DNA of 64,000 bases from Morganella psychrotolerans (GCF_001676055.1 NZ_LZEX01000003.1:78669-142668); one strand, 5' to 3'. Counted from the stretch's first letter, positions 7,891 through 16,826 are shown. Numbers and translations are program-made. Notes: generated by a model from the letters alone, not told the origin.

Positions 7891-7906
7891 ATTTCGCATG
7901 CGAAAT
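7891..7906. promoter_or_regulatory. candidate parS-like palindrome
   Basis: Perfect 16-bp palindrome, third of the intergenic triplet at 7813-7906. Confidence 0.65.
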
Positions 7907-7944
7907 GTCTGCTGAAATGCCGTCTGTTTATTTCCCATAATCGC

Positions 7945-7972
7945 TTTGTCATTGCTGGTGGTACGGTAAAAT
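7945..7972 (+). promoter_or_regulatory. divergent promoter module upstream of dinG-like gene
   Basis: TTTGTCATTGCTGG, 16-17 bp, TAAAAT; a weak match in the expected position. Confidence 0.4.
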
Positions 7973-8006
7973 TAACCCAGTAAATAAAAATCTATGGGAT
8001 ATCGTC

Positions 8007-10067
8007 ATGAGCAACAAAAACAAACTGACCGCTGAGCAACAGACGGCCATCGCGTACAGCAACTTCCTTACCTCGAAGGGGCTGAAGCCGCGTGCGGGTC
8101 AGCAAGACATGATCCGCTTTTGCTCAACCCTGATTAACGATATCCCGAAGGATAATGATAAGCCTGTCGTCGGTGTGGTTGAAGCTGGTACCGGCACTGG
8201 TAAAACGCTGGGATACTGCTTACCACTGATCCCACTAGCGAAAGAAAAGGGCAAGACCCTCATTTTATCTACGGCTACCGTTGCGCTCCAGGAGCAGGTT
8301 GTTGTCAAAGACCTGCCGGAAATCCAAAGCCAAGGTGGTTTGAAATTCACTTATGCAATGGCGAAAGGTCGAGGTCGTTACTTCTGCCGTTTGCGTTACG
8401 ATGCGCACGTAGATGCGGAATTGAATGCCTATGGGTATGTCCGCGATGACATGAACAGTCTGGGTGCTGAATTTCAAAGTGGTGAATGGACGGGGGAGCG
8501 TGATACATATCCGCTGGAACTGTCGGACAAGTCATGGAACAAAGTCAACGCAGTCGCCAGCCAGTGCCCTAAGATTAAATGCCCTCATTACAAATCATGC
8601 CCCTTCTTTGCCGCGCGCAGCCGACTGGAAGAAGTGGATGTAGTGATAGCTAACCACGATATCGTCCTGAGCGATCTGTCTTTGGGGGGTGGCGTTATCC
8701 TGCCGGTACCGAAAGAAGCCATCTACATATTTGACGAAGGGCATCACCTGACCAGCAAAGCCATTGAGCATTTTGCCGCTAACGCCTCGTTGGATAATAC
8801 AGCGCGCTGGTTGGGCGAAGTCAGTGACATGGTCATGGATATGCAGACCCCTTATGGCGAGAAGATGAATGACCACGTTTACAAGCTGGTGGGATTGGCG
8901 TCGGATACTGCCACTGAGCTGATGTCAGTTCGGGGTACCCTTTTATCTTCTCTGAGCTTCCGGAACGACCACGGTAGCATTGACGTCTATCGTTTCCCTG
9001 AGGGCGATGTCCCTGCGGATGTACGCGACCTATTCAAAAACGGCATCTATCTGACAAACCAAATGCAGATCTTGGTTGAGAAAATGACGACTATTATCGA
9101 CGAGGCAGGGGATAAAGTGCAGGCCGATGATAATGCCAAGCACAAGATGGCGATTGGTGATTTGAAAAACCGTCTGGAAAACTTGTTGGATGCCCTGCAA
9201 CGATTCTCTGCACCCACGAGAAAGGGTGATAGCACCGTGCCCGTTGCTCGCTGGGTGAACATTAAGCGTGACAACAAATCTGAAGTCATCATTCACAGCA
9301 GCCCGGTACATGCCGGTGAGCATCTGAACAGAGAGTTGTGGCAAGAAGCGCATGGAGTGATCATCACGTCAGCGACGCTGCGGACGATGGGTAACTTCGA
9401 TGCCTACCTGAATGAAGCGGGTTTGGAAAAGGACACACCGACCTTACTGGCGAAAAGCCCGTTTGATTACGAGAACAACGGTGTGCTGTTCGTGCCGAAG
9501 ATGCGCAGCACGCCGAAGAATGCAGAAGCGCACACAAACGAACTGATCGAGTTGTTGCCTAAATTAGTGCTGCGACGTAAAGGGTGCCTGGTGCTCTTTT
9601 CATCCCGCAAGCAAATGACCGAGGTGTGTGCCGGTATGCCGGAGGATGTGAAAGAATGCATCCTGATGCAAACAACAATGCCTAAATCAGAAATCGTGTC
9701 ACGTCACAAGTTACGTATTGATCGCGGTGAGCCGAGCATTATTTTCGGGATGGCGTCCTTCAGTGAGGGTGTGGACTTGCCAGGGGATTATTGTGACAAC
9801 GTGATTATTGCCAAGCTGCCGTTTAGCGTGCCAAGTGACCCGGTCAGCCAGACGATGACGGAGTGGATGGAGAAAGCAGGGCGGAACACCTTTGAGGAAA
9901 TTACGGTACCGCAGGCATGCATCAAACTTATCCAGGCAGTAGGTCGTCTTATCCGTACTGAGTCCGATACCGGTGCAGTAACCATTCTGGACTCTCGTAT
10001 CAAGAACACTCGATACGGTCAGAGCATTCTGGATTCACTTCCGCCGTTTCGTCGTGTGATCCGTTAA
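8007..10067 (+). CDS. dinG: DinG-like XPD/Rad3-family DNA helicase
   Basis: A 686-residue superfamily-2 helicase, close in length to chromosomal DinG. Visible: Walker A GTGTGKT (61-67); motif Ia STATVALQEQ; four Cys at 127, 187, 192 and 198 spaced as in the iron-sulfur cluster of DinG/XPD; DEAH-type box IFDEGHH (~245); the ATP-dependent C-terminal motor with FSEGVDLPG; and motif VI QAVGRLIR. DinG proteins unwind 5'-tailed DNA and R-loops. A plasmid copy probably helps replication-fork or R-loop processing. It is a single gene between a palindrome triplet and the 10106 gene. The role on the plasmid is inference; the enzyme class is firm. Confidence 0.92.
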   Translation: MSNKNKLTAEQQTAIAYSNFLTSKGLKPRAGQQDMIRFCSTLINDIPKDNDKPVVGVVEAGTGTGKTLGYCLPLIPLAKEKGKTLILSTATVALQEQVVVKDLPEIQSQGGLKFTYAMAKGRGRYFCRLRYDAHVDAELNAYGYVRDDMNSLGAEFQSGEWTGERDTYPLELSDKSWNKVNAVASQCPKIKCPHYKSCPFFAARSRLEEVDVVIANHDIVLSDLSLGGGVILPVPKEAIYIFDEGHHLTSKAIEHFAANASLDNTARWLGEVSDMVMDMQTPYGEKMNDHVYKLVGLASDTATELMSVRGTLLSSLSFRNDHGSIDVYRFPEGDVPADVRDLFKNGIYLTNQMQILVEKMTTIIDEAGDKVQADDNAKHKMAIGDLKNRLENLLDALQRFSAPTRKGDSTVPVARWVNIKRDNKSEVIIHSSPVHAGEHLNRELWQEAHGVIITSATLRTMGNFDAYLNEAGLEKDTPTLLAKSPFDYENNGVLFVPKMRSTPKNAEAHTNELIELLPKLVLRRKGCLVLFSSRKQMTEVCAGMPEDVKECILMQTTMPKSEIVSRHKLRIDRGEPSIIFGMASFSEGVDLPGDYCDNVIIAKLPFSVPSDPVSQTMTEWMEKAGRNTFEEITVPQACIKLIQAVGRLIRTESDTGAVTILDSRIKNTRYGQSILDSLPPFRRVIR

Positions 10068-10105
10068 TGGTATAGTGGTAAACAAAACGAATGCATGGGT
10101 GTGTC

Positions 10106-10786
10106 ATGGAAAAATACGAAGGCGTCATCACGGTGGTATTTCAGTTCGTCGGTAAGGTCGCTGCGCCCTTCGCCACCAGCAACCTGTTTGCCGAAAACTT
10201 ACTGAAAGGTGAGAAGCTGTGGAATGACCCAGGAACGACTGGCAACCTGATGCTTCAAAAAATTCTGGCTGAGCAGGGCGCGGCTGATCCCAATGATGGC
10301 AAGATTCACACCCGAACTGCGGAATTGGAAACGCACAGTGAACGCATGGCCTTCCAGAAGTTGGTGGGATTGCCTCCGTACAGTGATTTAACTAATGCTG
10401 TGGCTATTCTGATCGGCGGGTTAGAGAGGGCAGGGCGGTTGATGAGTGTGAAGACAACGTCCGCTACTCCGTTACCCAATGGAGAAACCATCATTTCAAC
10501 CCGTGATGCTCAGCGCCGTTTATTCTTCATGAACCAGCACGGCATTTGCTTCACGGTAGATAGCCAATTGTTGATTGCTGTCGATAAACTGGAAGACGCA
10601 AAGTTCTTCGCCACTGAAGAAGAGTTGGATGCGGCTGGAGTTGCGCGCTGGGGAGAGAACGGCACAGGCCGTTGGCGGGTGCTGGTGGCTACGATCGGTG
10701 AAGAGATTTGCGGTCTCTTCGAGTTCGGTGAAATGACCTCCCTGGGTAAGAGACCGGAAGGGCGGATTAACGAACTGTCGATGTAA
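10106..10786 (+). CDS. hypothetical protein, 226 aa
   Basis: Start at ATG 10106 after GGGTGTGTC; an in-frame ATG at 10091 overlaps a leader-like GTAAACAAAACGAATGC (10074-10090), so the later start is preferred. A soluble 226-residue protein, unrecognised, with beta-rich ends. It is probably expressed from the leader at 10074 and/or read-through from dinG, and ends at the strong terminator at 10808. Confidence 0.7.
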   Translation: MEKYEGVITVVFQFVGKVAAPFATSNLFAENLLKGEKLWNDPGTTGNLMLQKILAEQGAADPNDGKIHTRTAELETHSERMAFQKLVGLPPYSDLTNAVAILIGGLERAGRLMSVKTTSATPLPNGETIISTRDAQRRLFFMNQHGICFTVDSQLLIAVDKLEDAKFFATEEELDAAGVARWGENGTGRWRVLVATIGEEICGLFEFGEMTSLGKRPEGRINELSM

Positions 10787-10807
10787 GGCCAACTCCATCA
10801 TGTTTAG

Positions 10808-10834
10808 AAAGCACCTTTTTTGGTGCTTTTTTTT
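10808..10834 (+). terminator. rho-independent terminator
   Basis: AAAGCACC-TTTTTT-GGTGC followed by a run of eight T. Confidence 0.75.
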
Positions 10835-10844
10835 GTTTTTGCTA

Positions 10845-10873
10845 TTCGTCAGCGGTGAGGGTGGGGTGATACT
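10845..10873 (+). promoter_or_regulatory. plasmid promoter module (TTCGTC-17-GATACT)
   Basis: Full match with a T-rich upstream tract; the leader GTAAACAAAACAAACAAC follows at 10882-10899. Confidence 0.75.
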
Positions 10874-10913
10874 GGTTGCAAGTAAACAAAACAAACAACA
10901 CAAAGGGATCATC

Positions 10914-11241
10914 ATGAACAATCTTCTTTCTGCTCTGCGTTCCACTGCTCAGGTTCAGCCTGATATCGCAATCCCATCTTCAGGCAAAGTAACTGGCTTC
11001 CTGTTCGATGCGTCAAAGATTGGTGGTTTCCGGGGTGAGCACATCGCCGTCTATCCTGCCTGGTCAAAAGCTAACTCACACGGAGTAGCTGGCAATGATG
11101 TTTCTCTTAGTGGTGGACGTTCACTTTTTTTCATCCCGACTTCTGGCACTTCAAGCCCTACGCTCTGAAATTGAATCACGCTTCGCTGCCCAGCTTCAGG
11201 CCATTGATAACGTGATCGCTGAGGCGGAGAGTCGCCCGTAA
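10914..11241 (+). pseudogene. hypothetical protein gene with frame break at T7
   Basis: ATG 10914 follows GGGATCATC after the conserved leader. The first frame ends at 11168 (TGA). Removing one T from the T7 run at 11125-11131 joins it to a well-formed frame ending at 11241 (SRLLALQALRSEIESRF..., an amphipathic helix typical of a real C-terminus). The restored protein is ~108 residues. The shift is a sequencing error, true decay or slippage; I cannot tell which. Family unknown. Confidence 0.6.
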
Positions 11242-11249
11242 CCCCCCAC

Positions 11250-11265
11250 ATTTCGCATGCGAAAT
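11250..11265. promoter_or_regulatory. candidate parS-like palindrome
   Basis: Perfect ATTTCGCATGCGAAAT, between the 10914 and 11295 genes. Confidence 0.6.
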
Positions 11266-11294
11266 AATACCCGATAACAGAAAAGGAATAGGCT

Positions 11295-11606
11295 ATGCAG
11301 ACTCATGAATTAGTCACCAAGGCAGAACAACTGATCCAGCGCAAGGATGGGGCACAGGCGAAAATTGTTGCTACCGCGATGTTCGGTACTGGCCTGCATA
11401 TGTCGGTCGATGTCTTCGTGCTGCGCCGTGACAATGCAGAACAGAATTGGCAGCTTTGCAGCGACAAGCCACACCCAGACTTCAAGACCATGTCTCGCGA
11501 AGATTATGTGAAGTTTGGGCGCTCTGAAATGCTGCGAACGGTAACCGCTGGTGAGCTGTTGAAAGTCACTGGGATGATTGGTCAACCCATTGCTAACTAC
11601 CAATAA
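11295..11606 (+). CDS. hypothetical protein, 103 aa
   Basis: ATG after AAAAGGAATAGGCT. A 103-residue soluble protein with a beta-rich core (MFGTGLHMSVDVFVLRRD) and a helical C-terminus. Unrecognised. Ends before a hairpin terminator. Confidence 0.65.
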   Translation: MQTHELVTKAEQLIQRKDGAQAKIVATAMFGTGLHMSVDVFVLRRDNAEQNWQLCSDKPHPDFKTMSREDYVKFGRSEMLRTVTAGELLKVTGMIGQPIANYQ

Positions 11607-11639
11607 ACGTCAACCCGAAACGATGTCATGAAATCATTC

Positions 11640-11668
11640 AAAAAAGCATCTTAAAAAGTGCTTTTTTT
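11640..11668 (+). terminator. rho-independent terminator
   Basis: AAAAGCATC-TTAAAAAG-TGCTTTTTTT, a stem followed by a T7 tract. Confidence 0.6.
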
Positions 11669-11680
11669 CTGCCAAAATCC

Positions 11681-11709
11681 TTCGTCAGCGGTTGGGGGCA
11701 GGGGATACT
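11681..11709 (+). promoter_or_regulatory. plasmid promoter module (TTCGTC-17-GATACT)
   Basis: TTCGTCAGCGG, 17 bp, GATACT; the leader variant AGAAAACAAACCAATAAC follows at 11717-11734. Confidence 0.7.
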
Positions 11710-11744
11710 GAATGCAAGAAAACAAACCAATAACAGGGGTCACC

Positions 11745-12074
11745 ATGAAAGTCATTGTCTTCAGTCTGCCGAATTGCCAGCCTTGCCGAATGACCAAAGA
11801 GCGCCTTACCGCGAACGGAATTGAATTCGTGGAAGGTAGCATCGAAAAGCATCGTGAGCTGTTTCGTAGCATGGGTTTCAAATCGGCCCCTGTGGTGCTG
11901 GTGGAACCTGATACAGGTATGGCGCTTTCCTGGTCTGGATATCGACCTGAATTTATCAAAGCACTGATCGAAGGCAAGCCCGAAGGTTATGGCATTACGG
12001 GTTATGCCCGGATGCGTATTGTTATCGAAATGCGTGAGCCTGAACTGTTTGCGGCTCCTGGTGAACCGAAGTAG
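11745..12074 (+). CDS. glutaredoxin/NrdH-like thiol protein
   Basis: Start at ATG 11745 after GGGGTCACC, just past the conserved leader (an upstream ATG at 11712 lies within it). The N-terminal ~75 residues are a glutaredoxin-type thioredoxin fold: MKVIVFSLP, active-site CQPC (Cys11, Cys14), and the cis-Pro region APVVLVE. The fold is followed by WSGYRPEFIKAL, which resembles the NrdH C-terminal helix; a ~35-residue extension of unknown role is appended. Likely substrate: a disulfide such as oxidised ribonucleotide reductase, but no reductase is visible nearby. First gene of a run of overlapping or close genes to 15484. Confidence 0.8.
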   Translation: MKVIVFSLPNCQPCRMTKERLTANGIEFVEGSIEKHRELFRSMGFKSAPVVLVEPDTGMALSWSGYRPEFIKALIEGKPEGYGITGYARMRIVIEMREPELFAAPGEPK

Positions 12075-12087
12075 GAAGGGGTAGAAC

Positions 12088-12492
12088 GTGAGCCATCAAA
12101 CTATCGCAATCCCACCAGCATTAGGTCTGCAACCACCAAGTGGTGCGGATGTCGTTTTGCTGTCGGAGCTGACTGAAGCCCTGCTGGTAGCTGAGATTAA
12201 TGTCGCTGTGACGCTGGAGCCGATCGCCTGGACTCCGCCTTCTGGCCGTGCGGTGATGTACCGACAGGATGCAATCGAAGCACTGTTTAAAGCAGGGATC
12301 CCAGTTGACGCTGGTGAGGTTTTGTCGGCCACCAGCAATGACACTCAGCCGATCGACGATGCAGAGCTCGAAGCTTTGTTGGATATGCGTGAAGACATGG
12401 GTGGCACTGACTCGTTTTACAAGGCGCTAGATGGCGCACTGGATGGTATTTTGTCACGGTTATATGCGGCTGAGCGAAACGCTAAGCATTAA
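12088..12492 (+). CDS. hypothetical acidic protein, 134 aa
   Basis: GTG start, with AGGAAGGGG as ribosome site, 13 bp after the glutaredoxin gene. An acidic, Ala/Leu-rich helical protein of 134 residues. No family recognised. Confidence 0.65.
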   Translation: MSHQTIAIPPALGLQPPSGADVVLLSELTEALLVAEINVAVTLEPIAWTPPSGRAVMYRQDAIEALFKAGIPVDAGEVLSATSNDTQPIDDAELEALLDMREDMGGTDSFYKALDGALDGILSRLYAAERNAKH

Positions 12493-12510
12493 CAACAATT
12501 GGGGTAAAGC

Positions 12511-12750
12511 ATGTTGTATGGGCCAAATGGTATCTCCAAGTTAGTTTCAACGCAGGTATTCGGTACGGATGGGGGTTCCTTGTCTGTGGCTAACCTGATC
12601 ATCCTGGGTTTATTGCTGGTGTTAATGCTGTGGTTTGTCTACCAAGTAGTGCGTGACAAAATCATTCCCGTTTGGGTGCGAGTCATGCTGACGCTGTCCG
12701 TTTCCTGTATGTGGGTGACCGTTGCCCGCATCCTGTATCGTAATGTTTGA
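12511..12750 (+). CDS. small inner-membrane protein, 79 aa
   Basis: Two clear transmembrane helices (residues ~26-45 and ~56-75) separated by a short positively charged loop (RDKIIPVWVR). ATG preceded by GGGGTAAAGC. Sits in the 11745 operon directly before the methyltransferase. Function unknown. Confidence 0.65.
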   Translation: MLYGPNGISKLVSTQVFGTDGGSLSVANLIILGLLLVLMLWFVYQVVRDKIIPVWVRVMLTLSVSCMWVTVARILYRNV

Positions 12751-12759
12751 GGGTTGAGC

Positions 12760-13689
12760 ATGTCACCTGTACTGATGAACAGCTATTTTTGCGGTGCCGG
12801 GCTGATGGACATTGGCCTGATGAAAGCAGGTATTCAGATTGCCCAGTCATTCGAACTGGACAAAGATGCTGTTAAAACTTATCGCCACAACCTGGGCGAC
12901 CATATCAAGCACTGCGATATCACGCAGGAACAAGTGCTGGGACAGGACAGCTGTCATGGCATGTCTTTCACGTATCCTTGCACGAAATACTCTGCGATCG
13001 GCGATATCCACGGCACCCGCACTGGTGACGAGCTCTTCCTGCATGCTCTGCGTCATCTGGCCGTTGCCCGGCCTGAATTCTACGTGATTGAGAACGTGCC
13101 GGGCATGCAAGCTTTTCCGATCGTCATGGAAGCCATGACCAAGCTGGCGGGCTATTTCATTCAGGTGTTCTGCCCCGTGAAATCTGAACTGTGGGTGCCA
13201 CAACGTCGGCATCGCCTGATTATCATCGGTACGCGTCGGCCATTTGATATTAGACCGCCTGAAAATGCGCGCCCAATCCCTCTTAGTGCGATTTTAGAGG
13301 ATAACCCGACCGTTCGTATCCCTAAGTCGGTAGAAACGCGCCTACGTGGCGGATATCGCGATGCACCTATCATTAGCGATCCGGCAAAGGGTGATATTGC
13401 ACCGACCTGCGTTGCACATTACTCCCGCGACCGCTCAACGCGACTCGTGGTCGATAAACGCTTCCCGCTAGGTGTGCGTCCGTACTCTGTGCGTGAATAC
13501 GCACGTTTGCAGGGTGTGCCTGACTGGTTTGAGTTCCCAGTGTGCGATACCTCAGCATATAAGCAGATCGGCAACGGGGTCAGTACCTACGTCGGCGAAT
13601 GGATCGGTAATGAAATGATCCGCTACATGGCGCAGGTGCGTGACAAGTTATCCAGGGGTATCTATCGACCGGGAAGGCTGCTTCAGTAA
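12760..13689 (+). CDS. orphan C5-cytosine DNA methyltransferase
   Basis: Methylates cytosine at C5 using S-adenosylmethionine. Ordered motifs of the Dcm family: I, FCGAGLMDIGL (10-20); IV, catalytic YPCTKYS with Cys74; VI, ENVPGMQ (111-117); VIII, QRRHR; X, QIGNGV near the C-terminus. The 309-residue length is short, so the target-recognition region is compact. ATG 12760 is preferred over TTG 12754 because GAGGGTTGAGC is spaced for it. No restriction endonuclease adjoins it, so it is an orphan enzyme, perhaps for protection from host restriction. Target sequence unknown. Confidence 0.92.
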   Translation: MSPVLMNSYFCGAGLMDIGLMKAGIQIAQSFELDKDAVKTYRHNLGDHIKHCDITQEQVLGQDSCHGMSFTYPCTKYSAIGDIHGTRTGDELFLHALRHLAVARPEFYVIENVPGMQAFPIVMEAMTKLAGYFIQVFCPVKSELWVPQRRHRLIIIGTRRPFDIRPPENARPIPLSAILEDNPTVRIPKSVETRLRGGYRDAPIISDPAKGDIAPTCVAHYSRDRSTRLVVDKRFPLGVRPYSVREYARLQGVPDWFEFPVCDTSAYKQIGNGVSTYVGEWIGNEMIRYMAQVRDKLSRGIYRPGRLLQ

Positions 13690-13790
13690 TGAAAAGCTAT
13701 GATCTGAAGTTCTATCGTGAATTGCGTGCCGATGGCTATGTCGCTATCGCGGCGCTGTATTATGCCCGTAAAGCAAATTACGGGTACTGA
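13689..13790 (+). CDS. 33-aa micro-protein
   Basis: TAATG overlap with the methyltransferase stop. 33 residues (MKSYDLKFYRELRADGY, then VAIAALYYARKANYGY), with the pattern R-x-L-x-x-x-G-Y...A-x-x-A-R seen in tiny phage/plasmid proteins. A similar 30-residue frame stands at 55163. Coding status is plausible, not proven. Confidence 0.5.
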   Translation: MKSYDLKFYRELRADGYVAIAALYYARKANYGY

Positions 13791-13819
13791 CATCCACCAT
13801 ACACTGGAAAAACAAAGCC

Positions 13820-14398
13820 ATGACTACTGAGCAGAAATCGTCGCTCGCTACCGGCGCACCTCTGAACGCAGAAACCTGGGCAGACTTCGTGTCCCGCCTG
13901 AAATATCACTGTGTTGGAAAGGGTACGGATGAACACTGCACCGCTGACCCGCTGTTTGTCGTGCAAAGAAAGCGTCTGATCACTGGTCTGGATATGGACT
14001 ATGTCGAAGACTGGCTGGTGGCCGTGGATGATGCCAGATGGTTTAGCCCGCAGGAATACTGGGATGACCTGGATTCAGAAGAGCGGGAAGCGCTTAATCA
14101 AAAATGCCAGACCGAGTACCGGGCTGATTTTCTGGCTATTCGCCTCGACCAGCAATGGGATGTGCTCGGCGAGTTGCCTGAGCACACCGTAACTGGCTAC
14201 GTCTGGGAGTGGGAGTACGTCAACGCGCACCTCACTCGCGAAGCGGCGGACGCCTTCATTCAACGCAAAAAGCACGACTACACCAAGTTGGAAATTTTCG
14301 TCGATTCACAGTATTGGGCGAAGGAATTCAACACCATCCGCGACGCCATTTTGACTGGCAAACTGGTTTATCAGGAGAAAAAAGATGACAGTAATTGA
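13820..14398 (+). CDS. hypothetical acidic protein, 192 aa
   Basis: ATG 29 bp after the micro-protein. A soluble, acidic, Trp-rich protein of 192 residues with no recognised motif. It overlaps the next gene by 14 bp, indicating one operon with translational coupling. Confidence 0.7.
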   Translation: MTTEQKSSLATGAPLNAETWADFVSRLKYHCVGKGTDEHCTADPLFVVQRKRLITGLDMDYVEDWLVAVDDARWFSPQEYWDDLDSEEREALNQKCQTEYRADFLAIRLDQQWDVLGELPEHTVTGYVWEWEYVNAHLTREAADAFIQRKKHDYTKLEIFVDSQYWAKEFNTIRDAILTGKLVYQEKKDDSN

Positions 14399-15158
14399 GA
14401 TCCAAGGCCTGCTGGACGACAAGTGTATCCCACGCGATATGCGGGTCAACGAAACGCTGGTCAATTACCTGGCACGTAAACTGGCTGAAGGTGAGCGATT
14501 GCGCACTGAGAACATCCAGCTGGTGGAAGAGCTCAAACGCGTGACCGACGGTTTGGAGTTCTTCTCGTACAGCACCGACGGCGGTTACGATCAGCACGAC
14601 AGCGCCGAAAAAGCCCGGCAAGCCGCTGAAGAACACATCGACTACTACCGGGGTGAGGCCTGTGACGGTTGGTCTGATGAAACCGACCAGGTAGTGTGGG
14701 GTATCGTCGTGCAACGTGCCTGTCAGACCGATCTGCGCGAAGTGGGGCCGGAAGATAGCGTGGGCAGTCACATCACTCAGGTCTGTGACTACGCGTTGAT
14801 GCCTGCGCTGGAAAACAGCCCGACCAAAGGCTACGTCCCGGCGTCTGAAGTTGAACACCTGATGGCTGAAGGTAAAATGCTGAAAGACGCTCATGCCGCC
14901 ATTCTTGAGCACATCGACGTGACGGACAAAGGCCTGGCAGGTACTGCGGCCATGATCGCCAACGATGCACTCAACAATACGGACTACCAGGCGATTGAAC
15001 GCGGCCTGCGGAAAATCAGGAAGGATTCCATCGTCGAAGCCGCACACCATGCTGGTGAAATCGCGCAGAAAATGACGCGTGAAAGTAGTAAGGAAGTGGT
15101 CAAAGCCGTTGGTCGTCGCCTCTTGGTGCTAGCGGAACATGTAGGGAACGGCCAATGA
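14385..15158 (+). CDS. Ea22/Ead-like phage-type hypothetical protein
   Basis: A 257-residue helical protein. The N-terminal ~45 residues form a coiled coil (LARKLAEGERLRTEN). The combination of a variable acidic middle and a repetitive helical tail recalls lambdoid Ea22/Ead-type proteins, which vary freely and have no known enzyme activity. Overlaps the genes on both sides by 4-14 bp. The family link is tentative. Confidence 0.65.
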   Translation: MTVIEIQGLLDDKCIPRDMRVNETLVNYLARKLAEGERLRTENIQLVEELKRVTDGLEFFSYSTDGGYDQHDSAEKARQAAEEHIDYYRGEACDGWSDETDQVVWGIVVQRACQTDLREVGPEDSVGSHITQVCDYALMPALENSPTKGYVPASEVEHLMAEGKMLKDAHAAILEHIDVTDKGLAGTAAMIANDALNNTDYQAIERGLRKIRKDSIVEAAHHAGEIAQKMTRESSKEVVKAVGRRLLVLAEHVGNGQ

Positions 15159-15484
15159 CCGAACTGAAGGCAAAGCTGCGCCGGATATTCGACGGCGATG
15201 ACATCGACTGCGTGCGTGACCGTACTGGCAAAAGCGACGACTACTGCGAAGGCTTTGTTGACGGTATGAACGATGCGCTTAACCAGCTGGCTGAAGGCGT
15301 TGCGCCTATGCTGGCAGGGGCTGAAATCACAGGGCTGGAAAGCTTTGTTGCTCGCATGTACCAGCGAGCGAACCAGCTGGTGGACGACGGCCTGAGCACA
15401 ACGCTGATTAACCAGGCGCGCTCTGCTGCTGTATTGGCCGAACAGATGATCACCGAACTGAAAGGTGAAGGTGCTCCGCCATAA
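15155..15484 (+). CDS. hypothetical protein, 109 aa
   Basis: ATGA overlap with the preceding gene. The N-terminus (LKAKLRRIFDGDDIDCVRD) is followed by helices. Last gene of the ~3.7-kb operon starting at 11745, closed by the hairpin at 15517. Confidence 0.65.
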   Translation: MTELKAKLRRIFDGDDIDCVRDRTGKSDDYCEGFVDGMNDALNQLAEGVAPMLAGAEITGLESFVARMYQRANQLVDDGLSTTLINQARSAAVLAEQMITELKGEGAPP

Positions 15485-15516
15485 CAAAGTCCAAAGCCGT
15501 GACCTGAAAAGCAATA

Positions 15517-15534
15517 GGGGCGAAAGCCCCTTTT
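15517..15534. terminator. terminator
   Basis: AGGGGC-GAAA-GCCCCTTTT; closes the operon and marks the left edge of the AT-rich insert. Confidence 0.65.
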
Positions 15535-15592
15535 CGTATTGTACTCGTAGAAATAAAAACACTTGTAGAAGTATTAGGCACAGCTATTTAGG

Positions 15593-16657
15593 TTAGGGGA
15601 ATATACGACCTTGTTGGATCTCAAACCTTTTTGTATAACAATGCATCATCAGATCTCTATTTGTTTGATAGGGCTCTCCTGCATTTTTACTTACCAAGGC
15701 AATATCCTTAAATGATGTTTTATTTAAAAACCCATCATCTAATCGTGATGAAAAATTAATGAATTTTGTAATATATTTATTTTCATATAATTGCTGTATT
15801 TCTGCCTTTGCAAGACATTCAATATGCTCACCACAACATTTTAAAAACTCATCCTTCTCCGATTCATTAAATTCAGGAAACATATCAAAATCTACTTTCC
15901 AATCGTCATATATTCGAATCTGATTCCAAGCATGATGTTCCATTCCATGAGCCATTATGAAAAATTTAAATGAATCTGTGAATGTTGATGCTGGAAGGAC
16001 ATAATATTCAAGGTCATCATAGACCGTTATTTCAACAAACTCATGGTATTCATTATCAGGTACAATTATGAATGCTATATCTTCAAAATCAAATTTAACG
16101 TTTTTGTTTATACGCCATTCTTTTTCCCAACGCATATCATAACTAGGCCCCCAAGCCTCTAATGTAAAGGGCTCGTTAAAAACTAATCGACGAATTGAAA
16201 TTTCATCTTCTTCATTGATGTACCTAACGGGCCTCATTCCCAAGGATTGAAGAAAATCATGATAGAAAACAATTCCATACTCAGAGTTTCTAGCCTCAAA
16301 GTGTTGAGCAACTTCCCCTTGGGTACAATGCGCGAAACTTACAGACTTTATCTCATGAGGAAAGTCCTTTCCCTTTTTAAATTTATTAGCGTAAAAGCCC
16401 TTTGGATTTGCAGTTAGTTCTTTTTCTCTCAGCAGACTTAAGAATCTCTCTTTAGCCGATAAATCAACAATATCCTTAAACACTCGTTCTGAACCAACGC
16501 CCTTCTCATACCTACAAGATGGATCACTAACTACATGTAAAAAAAATTCAACTTGATAGTCACGGTAACGCTCTAAAATCCCTTCGAACGTTTCTATGTT
16601 AGGTTCGAAAAGATGCTTCTCTACAAAAGATATATTACCGTCATTAATAGTGATCAT
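15593..16657 (-). CDS. putative AbiGi/DUF2971-like phage-defence protein
   Basis: A 354-residue, AT-rich-coded protein on the minus strand. The middle (residues ~105-190) has the layout of AbiGi/DUF2971 proteins: SFAHCTQGE, then YGIVFYHDFLQSLGMRPVRY, then MRWEKEWRI. In these families that core is linked to abortive phage resistance. No transmembrane segments. Base composition and strand differ from all neighbours, so it looks acquired. The family call rests on motif resemblance only; biochemistry is unknown. Confidence 0.6.
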   Translation of the reverse strand: MITINDGNISFVEKHLFEPNIETFEGILERYRDYQVEFFLHVVSDPSCRYEKGVGSERVFKDIVDLSAKERFLSLLREKELTANPKGFYANKFKKGKDFPHEIKSVSFAHCTQGEVAQHFEARNSEYGIVFYHDFLQSLGMRPVRYINEEDEISIRRLVFNEPFTLEAWGPSYDMRWEKEWRINKNVKFDFEDIAFIIVPDNEYHEFVEITVYDDLEYYVLPASTFTDSFKFFIMAHGMEHHAWNQIRIYDDWKVDFDMFPEFNESEKDEFLKCCGEHIECLAKAEIQQLYENKYITKFINFSSRLDDGFLNKTSFKDIALVSKNAGEPYQTNRDLMMHCYTKRFEIQQGRIFP

Positions 16658-16826
16658 GTTATTTCCAATAAATTTAAACTCTAGAGACTATGCAGATAGA
16701 CACAAGATTCATATTTTGACAAAAGCTGCCACCTTGTACATCTTGTGTTGGTTCAATGTGCTCTATCAAATAAGGCTTTGTTTTAGGCTTTGCAATATTA
16801 GACCATACTTAAGTTTATGTACGTTT

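Noticed and set aside
9030..9353. Minus-strand frames inside the dinG-like gene
   Set aside because: Shadow of a strongly conserved helicase coding region.
14328..15050. 240-residue minus-strand open frame
   Set aside because: Complementary to the well-supported 14385-15158 gene; no ribosome site, Phe/His-rich composition typical of an antisense shadow.
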